From Lachnospiraceae bacterium (lineage in GTDB: Bacteria > Bacillota > Clostridia > Lachnospirales > Lachnospiraceae): DNA of 10,530 nt. Of this stretch, positions 5,824-10,530 are shown in pieces; position 1 is the stretch's first letter; every line of letters starts with the position of its first letter. The notes under the pieces are model-generated. The model saw nothing but the letters and a program-made list of their open reading frames with translations, searched no databases and was not told the DNA's origin. A program made the position numbers and the translations under genes. The stretch is taken from positions 1-10,530 of the forward strand of contig JAJQGR010000095.1 of NCBI GenBank assembly GCA_021200345.1, in the 5' to 3' direction.

Positions 5824-7515
5824 TTACTTCGGCAGTTTAAAGGAACTCTTCAACGATACGATCCGGTTAAACACCAGTTTCTCCGCCGTTGTATCCTTGC
5901 AGTCCACACAGAAATAACCCTGTCTGACAAACTGAAAACGATCAAACGCTTTCGCGTCTTTCACGGAGGGTTCCACATAGCAGGTTCTGACAGTCAGGGA
6001 ATTGGGATTCAGATTCAGGCTGCCGTCCTCGTTATAAACCCCCTTTTCCTCATCCACAATGTTCTCATAGAGCCGCACCTCCGCTTCCAGGGCGGTGTCG
6101 GCGCAGACCCAGTGAATGGTGCCCTTGACCTTGCGGCCGTTAAATCCGGAGCCGGATTTCGTCTCCGGGTCGTAGGTGCAATGCACCTCCGTCACCTTGC
6201 CGCTCTCATCCTTCACAAAATCCACGCATTTCACGAAATACGCGTTCATCAGGCGCACCTCATTGCCGGGGAACAGGCGGAAATACTTCTTCGGCGGCTC
6301 CTCCATGAAGTCCTCGCGGTCAATATACAGCTCTTTTCCAAAAGGCACTCTGCGCAAGCCCAACTCCTCGTTCTCCAGATTATTGGGGGCATCCAGCCAT
6401 TCGATCTCTTTCTCCGGGTAATTGTCAATGATTAGTCTGATGGGATCCAGAACCGCCATAATCCGGGGACTTTTCAGCTTTAAATCCTCCCGGATACAGT
6501 ATTCCAGAGCGGCATAATCCGCGGTGGAATTGGCCTTGGAAACCCCGCACATCTCCACAAACATCTGGATGGATTCCGGAGTAAAGCCCCTGCGGCGCAG
6601 CGCCGCGATGGACACAAGCCTGGGATCATCCCAGCCGTCCACGATATGATCCTGCACCAGCTTTTTGATGTAACGCTTGCCGGTGATCACATTCTTCAGA
6701 TACATCTTGGCAAACTCGATCTGACGGGGCGGATGGGGATACTCCAGTTCCCTGACCACCCAGTCATACAGCGGGCGGTGATCCTCAAACTCCAGCGTAC
6801 AGATGGAGTGGGTGATGCCCTCGATGGCGTCCTCTATTGGGTGGGCAAAATCATACATGGGATAGATGCACCATTGATCACCGGTATTATGATGACTCAT
6901 GTGGGCTACGCGGTAAATTACCGGGTCACGCATGTTCATATTGGGACTGGCCATGTCGATACGGGCCCGCAGCACCTTCTCGCCGTCGGCGTACTTTCCC
7001 GCTCTCATCTCTTCAAATAAAGTCAGATTTTCCTCAATGCTTCTGGAGGAATAAGGGTCTTTCTTTCCCGGCTCCGTCAGACTGCCCCGATACTCCCTGA
7101 TCTGCTCCGCGGAAAGATCGGATACGTAGGCTTTTCCCTTTTTGATCAGCTTTACCGCTCCCTCATACATCTGGTCAAAATAATCGGAGGCAAAAAACAG
7201 TCTGTCCTCCCAGTCCGCGCCAAGCCAGGCCACATCCGCCTTAATAGACTCCACAAACTCGGTGTCCTCTTTGGTGGGGTTGGTATCGTCAAAGCGCATA
7301 TTGAACTTGCCGCCGTACTCCTTTGCCAGTCCATAATTTAACAGAATACTCTTGGCGTGTCCAATGTGCAGATAACCATTGGGTTCCGGTGGGAAACGGG
7401 TGTGCACGGTATCGTACACCCCCTCCGCCAGGTCCTTATCAATCTCCATTTCAATAAAGTTTCTGGATGTGACTTCCTTTTCCTCTGCCAGTAATGTGGT
7501 CTTCTCCTCGCTCAT
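5824..7515 (-). CDS. glnS: Glutaminyl-tRNA synthetase
   Basis: This enzyme attaches glutamine to tRNA-Gln in the cytoplasm using ATP. The 563-residue product is close to the usual bacterial length of about 550. The catalytic core carries PPEPNGYLHIGH, with the HIGH motif at residues 50-53, and RFDDTNP (74-80). GWDDPRL and LRRRGFTPESI match GlnRS rather than GluRS. The C-terminal half is the anticodon-binding beta-barrel pair (KYFRLFPGNEVRLMNAYFV and later). The place of the KMSKS-like loop (VMSKR in E. coli) reads VITGKR (276-281). I chose ATG at 7515, with GGGTGAG 5 bases upstream; GTG at 7521 would add two residues. A strong promoter precedes it, and the leader (about 55 bases) is too short for a T-box. 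The MocR-type gene follows 42 bases downstream. Confidence 0.97.
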   Translation of the reverse strand: MSEEKTTLLAEEKEVTSRNFIEMEIDKDLAEGVYDTVHTRFPPEPNGYLHIGHAKSILLNYGLAKEYGGKFNMRFDDTNPTKEDTEFVESIKADVAWLGADWEDRLFFASDYFDQMYEGAVKLIKKGKAYVSDLSAEQIREYRGSLTEPGKKDPYSSRSIEENLTLFEEMRAGKYADGEKVLRARIDMASPNMNMRDPVIYRVAHMSHHNTGDQWCIYPMYDFAHPIEDAIEGITHSICTLEFEDHRPLYDWVVRELEYPHPPRQIEFAKMYLKNVITGKRYIKKLVQDHIVDGWDDPRLVSIAALRRRGFTPESIQMFVEMCGVSKANSTADYAALEYCIREDLKLKSPRIMAVLDPIRLIIDNYPEKEIEWLDAPNNLENEELGLRRVPFGKELYIDREDFMEEPPKKYFRLFPGNEVRLMNAYFVKCVDFVKDESGKVTEVHCTYDPETKSGSGFNGRKVKGTIHWVCADTALEAEVRLYENIVDEEKGVYNEDGSLNLNPNSLTVRTCYVEPSVKDAKAFDRFQFVRQGYFCVDCKDTTAEKLVFNRIVSLKSSFKLPK

Positions 7516-7577
7516 AATCACTCACCCGTCCTGTTATTTTCAATTGCATTCTACCATTCCGGTGAACATCTGGACAC

Positions 7578-7606
7578 ATTCTAGCATACTTTATTTTTAA
7601 ATTCAA
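7578..7606 (-). promoter_or_regulatory. Strong extended -10 sigma-A promoter of glnS
   Basis: On the minus strand TTGAAT (7601-7606) and TAGAAT (7578-7583) are spaced by 17 bases, and TGC directly before the -10 box makes it an extended -10 element. The predicted start near 7571 leaves a leader of about 55 bases. A second TAGAAT occurs about 30 bases downstream but lacks a good -35 box. No terminator hairpin is visible between the anti-sigma stop at 7621 and this promoter, so some read-through into glnS is possible. Confidence 0.8.
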
Positions 7607-7620
7607 TGGTATTTCGGACG

Positions 7621-8643
7621 TTACTCTGCCACACCCTCGCTGAGCCTCCCTGTCAGGTACTTCTGACTGACCGCCGGGACACAGCAGACATACACCATAT
7701 CCTGCTCAACCGCCACCGTAAACTGATAATAGGGCATGTAAATCATTGTTTCGGCACTGATCAGATAGCACAGCTCCACGTTCGCCACCTCAGCACTGTC
7801 TGTATCCCCCATGGAAAAAGCGGCGGGGGACAGGTAGTACCCCTGCCACAAAAGTTCTTCCGCCTCCGATTGGGTGATCACCGGGTAATTGCCCAGCTTC
7901 TTAATGAGACTGACATGGCTTGCTTCGGGATTTTCGCTGTCTGTCCCGCCTGTCCGGTCAGATTCCTCTCCTGAAGCTTCCGTCACATCATCGGTCATTG
8001 CCAATCTGTATACAGGGAGCGTTTCCATATCCTCCACCGACAGGGCTTCGTCAATCTCCTCCTGAACCAGCTTCACCAGTTCTGTCATTTCCGCGTATTC
8101 TGCCTCTGTCAGCGAGGAGGTATCAAAGGTCGGAAGATATACCTGACCCAGCTGTAATGTGGGTAAGACGGCGGATTCCGTCGTTTCCACAGATTCCGTC
8201 GTTTCCACAGATTCCGTCGTTTCCACAGATTCCGTCGTTTCTGCGGTCTCCATGTCCTCCAGAGTACTTTCCTCCATCTGTGCAGTGCCGTTCTCCTCCG
8301 CAGCCATTTCCTCCTCAACGGTCTCTTCCTCAGCCGTGTCCATGGCTGTTTGAGCGGACTCCTGTGTGCTGAAGGAGCCTGTTCTGCCAGAACTGGTACT
8401 GTCAAAGTTTCTGCTGATATATCCGCTGCCTCCCACATACACCAGCAGTAAAACCGCCGCGGCTGCCGCCAGGAAGCCTGCTCCCAAGTGCAGTCTCCCT
8501 GCCGCTTTTGACAGAGGAAGTCTGTGCAGCCGGTTCTTTTCCGCCCTCTTTTCCTGGCTTTCCGCACCCATACTCTCCTCACAGGAACGCAGCATTTCCT
8601 CCTGTGTCTGCCCCAGGGCTTCCAGAATATCCATTGCCGTCAT
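7621..8643 (-). CDS. Probable anti-sigma factor / membrane sensor partner of the ECF sigma factor
   Basis: The 340-residue protein has a short cytoplasmic part (1-52, starting MTAMDILEALGQTQEE), one membrane helix (53-72), a low-complexity Thr/Ser/Glu linker (about 80-160) and an extracellular domain (about 165-337). The linker contains a TESVET repeat, and the C-terminal domain includes ITQSEAEELLWQGYYLS and YMPYYQFTVAV. No zinc anti-sigma (HxxxCxxC) motif is present. The role is inferred from the coupled sigma gene and from recalled Lachnospiraceae pairs with the same N-terminal MDIL-A-G start. I chose ATG at 8643: its ATGA overlaps the sigma stop, and AAGGAGGG lies about 9 bases upstream. 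The in-frame ATG at 8652 is too close to that ribosome site. Base composition gives an acidic exported part. What the outer domain senses is unknown. Confidence 0.8.
   Translation of the reverse strand: MTAMDILEALGQTQEEMLRSCEESMGAESQEKRAEKNRLHRLPLSKAAGRLHLGAGFLAAAAAVLLLVYVGGSGYISRNFDSTSSGRTGSFSTQESAQTAMDTAEEETVEEEMAAEENGTAQMEESTLEDMETAETTESVETTESVETTESVETTESAVLPTLQLGQVYLPTFDTSSLTEAEYAEMTELVKLVQEEIDEALSVEDMETLPVYRLAMTDDVTEASGEESDRTGGTDSENPEASHVSLIKKLGNYPVITQSEAEELLWQGYYLSPAAFSMGDTDSAEVANVELCYLISAETMIYMPYYQFTVAVEQDMVYVCCVPAVSQKYLTGRLSEGVAE
8174..8241 (-). repeat. Perfect 18-bp tandem repeat, 3.8 copies, in the anti-sigma gene
   Basis: Three identical 18-base units begin at 8174, 8192 and 8210. 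A fourth, 14-base partial unit runs from 8228 to 8241. On the plus strand the unit reads GATTCCGTCGTTTCCACA. It encodes the six-residue repeat TESVET in the extracellular linker. Identity at synonymous positions points to recent slippage, so copy number may vary between strains while the reading frame is kept. Confidence 0.95.
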
Positions 8644-9200
8644 ATGGTCCATCCCTCCTTGCGCAGATATGCCGCCAGCTTTTTGCGGGTGCGGGAAAGA
8701 ATCACCAGCACATGATTTTCCCTCAGCTGATGCAGCTTTGCCACCTCCCCGGTGGAATACATATAAAAATACCTCTGTAAAAAGACCGTTCTCTCCCGCT
8801 CCGGCAGAGTATGTAAAAAGCGGTCAATGGTCCGTGCCAGCTCCTTTGCCTGTAGTTCGCCCTCCACATCCTTTGTATCCGCCACGCACTCGGCCAGCTC
8901 ATCCAAAGCCAGGGCCAGTTCCCCGCCGCCCCGCTTTCCGGCCTGTTTATTTTTCCAGATATCCAGAGAAAGGTTCCTGGTGATCTTCCCCAGAAAGAGC
9001 CGCAGATAGCTGGGCCTTTGAGGCGGCATACTGTTCCAGGCCCTCAGCCAGGTATCGTTGACACACTCCTCCGAATCCTCTTGATTCTCCAGAATATGAT
9101 AAGCGATGGTGTGGCAGTAGGCCCCGTACTTGACGTCCGTCTCATGAATCGCCCGCTCGTCTCTGTCCCAGTATAACCCGATAATCGCTGTATCCTCCAT
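8640..9200 (-). CDS. ECF-type RNA polymerase sigma factor
   Basis: This is a 186-residue sigma-70 family protein of ECF size. Region 2 spans about residues 20-85 (SEECVNDTWLRAWNSMPP, then FLGKITRNLSLDIW), and region 4 covers about 120-180 (LHTLPERERTVFLQRYFY, GEVAKLHQLRENHVLVILSRTRKKL). Regions 1.1 and 3 are absent, as expected for ECF factors. The ATG at 9200 has a strong AGGAGGGAGGT ribosome site (9208-9218). The stop overlaps the start of the downstream membrane partner as ATGA, which suggests translational coupling and the usual sigma/anti-sigma pairing. A plausible ECF-type promoter directly upstream suggests autoregulation. The stimulus and regulon cannot be read from this window. Confidence 0.93.
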   Translation of the reverse strand: MEDTAIIGLYWDRDERAIHETDVKYGAYCHTIAYHILENQEDSEECVNDTWLRAWNSMPPQRPSYLRLFLGKITRNLSLDIWKNKQAGKRGGGELALALDELAECVADTKDVEGELQAKELARTIDRFLHTLPERERTVFLQRYFYMYSTGEVAKLHQLRENHVLVILSRTRKKLAAYLRKEGWTI

Positions 9201-9224
9201 CCTGTGTACCTCCCTCCTCTATAT

Positions 9225-9250
9225 GACGAAAAAAAGCCCGAACAATTTCA
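9225..9250 (-). promoter_or_regulatory. Putative ECF autoregulatory promoter embedded in a terminator
   Basis: On the minus strand TGAAAT (9245-9250) is followed by 16 bases and then CGTC (9225-9228), close to the general ECF pattern TGAAAC-N16-CGTC. The spacer holds a run of seven T, a feature also known from some Bacillus ECF promoters. The start point would fall near 9217, leaving a leader of roughly 17 bases that still includes a GGAGG ribosome site. Only 28 bases separate the hairpin from the sigma start codon, so there is no room for a conventional promoter after it. A weak sigma-A-like alternative, TAGACA-N16-TAATAT, lies at 9268-9295. Confidence 0.5.
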
Positions 9251-9259
9251 GGCTTTTTT
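9229..9259 (-). terminator. Bidirectional rho-independent terminator after the histidine phosphatase gene
   Basis: A stem of GCCcGAA pairing with TTcaGGC (one mismatch, loop CAAT) is flanked by 7 A on one side and 6 T on the other, so it can work on both strands. It lies about 80 bases after the stop of the phosphatase gene at 9340 and directly before the sigma factor gene. Confidence 0.8.
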
Positions 9260-9339
9260 AATTGTCTATATTATTTCTGTCATTATCTGTGTCTATTTTG
9301 CAAAACAGATATTTCATTTTCCGCAAGATCACTGCCAGG

Positions 9340-10005
9340 TTAATTCGCAGATTTCAACACCTCCATCCCCCGGTCTCTGCAGGACACATCCCCCATCTGC
9401 TCCAGCTTCCATCCCCCATCATAACAAACAGTGGTCACAGAACAGTTCTCCATCCCCTTAGGCGCATCCTTAGGCTCGCTGCCCGGATCCTCTTCCTCAG
9501 GCTGCGTGGCCATCCTCGCCAGCTCAGGATTTAAGGAGGATGCCAACATCATAATGGAACCGCCGTGGGATACCACCAATATATTGCCGTCCGCATACCG
9601 CTCCCGGATTTCTTCCATCCCGGACAAAATCCTGTTGATGCAGGTTTCACTGGTATCGCCGCCGCATTCTCCGAACACATCAAACATATGAGGGCCCACT
9701 TCCTTGATCTCAGAGAAAAGAGACTCCTCCCTATTACCCTCATAAATGCCGAAATGAAATTCTTTCCATTTTTTACTGTAAAACAAGGGCACGTCCCTGC
9801 CCTCTAAAATGGCGTGAGCCGTGTCCACCGCCCGCTCGCTGGTGGAGGTAAAAGCGGCCCTGAAGTTGATCTCCCGCAAACCGATGCCTGCGGCCTTCGC
9901 CTGCAAAATGCCCGTCTCTGTCAGAGGGGAATCGCACCATCCCTGCACCTTGTGCTGAATATTAAATAAAGTCTCGCCATGTCTCACGATATATAAACGA
10001 AGCAT
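9340..10005 (-). CDS. Histidine phosphatase family protein (phosphoglycerate mutase-like)
   Basis: This 221-residue soluble protein is of the branch that includes GpmB-like and alpha-ribazole phosphatase-like enzymes, which transfer or remove phosphate through a phosphohistidine. The catalytic His9 lies in the RHGET motif (8-12). Arg58 follows in STSERAVDTA, and the acid/base Glu82 is in KEFHFGIYEG. The second His147 lies in VVSHGGS. All core residues expected of the family are therefore present. The C-terminal part (about 165-221) is acidic and less typical. Substrate cannot be told from sequence; true glycolytic mutase activity is less likely than a general phosphatase. ATG at 10005 follows an AGGGAGG site by 5-6 bases. 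It sits alone between two terminators, and I see no clear promoter in the 40 bases after the upstream terminator. Confidence 0.93.
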   Translation of the reverse strand: MLRLYIVRHGETLFNIQHKVQGWCDSPLTETGILQAKAAGIGLREINFRAAFTSTSERAVDTAHAILEGRDVPLFYSKKWKEFHFGIYEGNREESLFSEIKEVGPHMFDVFGECGGDTSETCINRILSGMEEIRERYADGNILVVSHGGSIMMLASSLNPELARMATQPEEEDPGSEPKDAPKGMENCSVTTVCYDGGWKLEQMGDVSCRDRGMEVLKSAN

Positions 10006-10045
10006 TTTTCCTCCCTGTGCGGCTGTACGCAGACAATGTTCTGAT

Positions 10046-10070
10046 AAAAGGGGCCGCCAAAGGCGACCCC
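10046..10070 (-). terminator. Rho-independent terminator of the sugar kinase gene
   Basis: On the minus strand GGGGtCGCC pairs with GGCGgCCCC around a TTT loop, with one central mismatch, followed by TTTTAT. The GC-rich stem is strong and the T-run is short. It stands about 80 bases after the kinase stop codon and before the phosphatase gene. Confidence 0.75.
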
Positions 10071-10149
10071 CGCTCTCTTTGTAAGAAAACCTTTCTTCTG
10101 TAAACTGATCTTTCTTTGTAAAACAGATATCCCACTTTTGCGGATGTGC

Positions 10150-10530
10150 TTATCTCTGCACTCTCGCGCCGGCGCCGCCCATGATGGCTTCCACTTCCTT
10201 CTTATTGGCCATGGAGGTGTCGCCGGGGGTGGTCATTGCCAGTGCGCCGTGAGCCGCGCCGTAGTTCACAGCCAGCTCCGCATTCTGGGTGGTCATCAGG
10301 CCATATACCAGGCCGGAAGCGAAGGAGTCGCCGCCGCCTACACGGTCCATGATCTCCAGCCCCTTGTAGTCCTTGGCCTTGTAGATCTCGCCGTCCGCCC
10401 AGCAAATGGCGCTCCAGTCGTTGACTGTAGCGGTCTTCACAGTACGTATGGTGGGCGCCACCACCTGGAAGGTGGGAGTGGTCTTGGCTGCGGCGATTAT
10501 CTTCGTCTTGTAGACCTCCGGGTGCAGTGG
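10150..10530 (-). CDS. PfkB-family carbohydrate kinase, C-terminal part; probably 2-keto-3-deoxygluconate kinase
   Basis: Only the last 126 residues are in the window; the 5' part lies beyond the right edge. The PfkB second signature reads DRVGGGDSFASG (fragment residues 62-73), with Asp68 as the expected catalytic base and the glycines as the anion hole. The stretch TIRTVKTATVNDWSAICW and the GGGD wording instead of GAGD recall clostridial KDG kinases, which phosphorylate 2-keto-3-deoxygluconate in hexuronate breakdown. I recall this resemblance and have not tested it, so substrate is a moderate-confidence call. The reading frame is open to the window end. A GC-rich terminator follows about 80 bases after the TAA stop. 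No other hexuronate gene is visible in the window to support the substrate. Confidence 0.88.
   Translation of the reverse strand, partial: PLHPEVYKTKIIAAAKTTPTFQVVAPTIRTVKTATVNDWSAICWADGEIYKAKDYKGLEIMDRVGGGDSFASGLVYGLMTTQNAELAVNYGAAHGALAMTTPGDTSMANKKEVEAIMGGAGARVQR

Noticed and set aside
5725..6435. A 236-codon plus-strand frame antisense to glnS and the MocR-type gene
   Set aside because: It runs across two well-identified genes and their gap with no ribosome site, so it is a shadow of GC-rich coding sequence.
7516..7620. T-box or riboswitch leader before glnS
   Set aside because: A strong promoter leaves a leader of only about 55 bases, with no room for a T-box and no antiterminator/terminator pair.
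10077..10130. Three loosely similar CTTT..TGTAA segments between the kinase and its terminator
   Set aside because: The copies are imperfect and low in complexity, with no regular spacing or tail, so no function is claimed and they do not form a CRISPR-like array.

Overview
The window looks like a stretch of chromosome from a Lachnospiraceae-type gut Firmicute (Clostridia). The evidence is moderate GC content, strong AGGAGG-type ribosome sites, sigma-A-like promoters, a DUF6062-type protein and an ECF sigma factor of a type I associate with this family. This assignment rests on gene content and recall of protein families, not on a search. Nine genes are present. Two are cut by the window edges. 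Seven lie on the minus strand and two on the plus strand. No rRNA, tRNA, CRISPR array, transposon or phage gene was seen, and no gap exceeds about 210 bases.

Left part (1-2839, minus): an ABC exporter-type pair, an ATPase of the MacB/LolD type followed 4 bases later by a large FtsX-like permease that runs off the left edge. The visible 710 residues of the permease carry one N-terminal membrane helix, a folded extracytoplasmic domain and a very long two-arm coiled coil with an acidic cap. A clear promoter lies upstream of the ATPase.

Centre-left (3047-4401, plus): a two-gene island. The first gene is a DUF6062-type protein that starts with TTG and has a duplicated CxxC...CxxH pattern. The second is a small membrane-anchored, Ala/Lys/Glu-rich helical protein. 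Its last 9 bases overlap tail-to-tail with the next gene, which is on the opposite strand.

Centre (4393-7515, minus): glnS, with a very good extended -10 promoter, is followed 42 bases later by a MocR/GabR-type regulator (GntR winged helix fused to an aminotransferase fold). The regulator may be co-transcribed with glnS. Its target is not evident from the neighbours.

Right (7621-9200, minus): an ECF-type sigma factor overlaps a probable membrane-bound anti-sigma/sensor protein by ATGA-type coupling. The sensor has a low-complexity extracellular linker encoded by a perfect 18-bp tandem repeat. The sequence just upstream of the sigma gene reads as both a terminator for the preceding gene and a plausible ECF autoregulatory promoter. 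Further right are a histidine phosphatase (phosphoglycerate mutase-like) gene and the 3' end of a PfkB-family sugar kinase, probably 2-keto-3-deoxygluconate kinase, each followed by a hairpin terminator.

I see no wholly new multi-gene system. The points most worth following are the terminator/promoter overlap before the sigma factor, the symmetrical coiled-coil permease, the orphan MocR regulator behind glnS, the altered KMSKS-equivalent loop in GlnRS, and the duplicated metal-site pattern in the DUF6062 protein.
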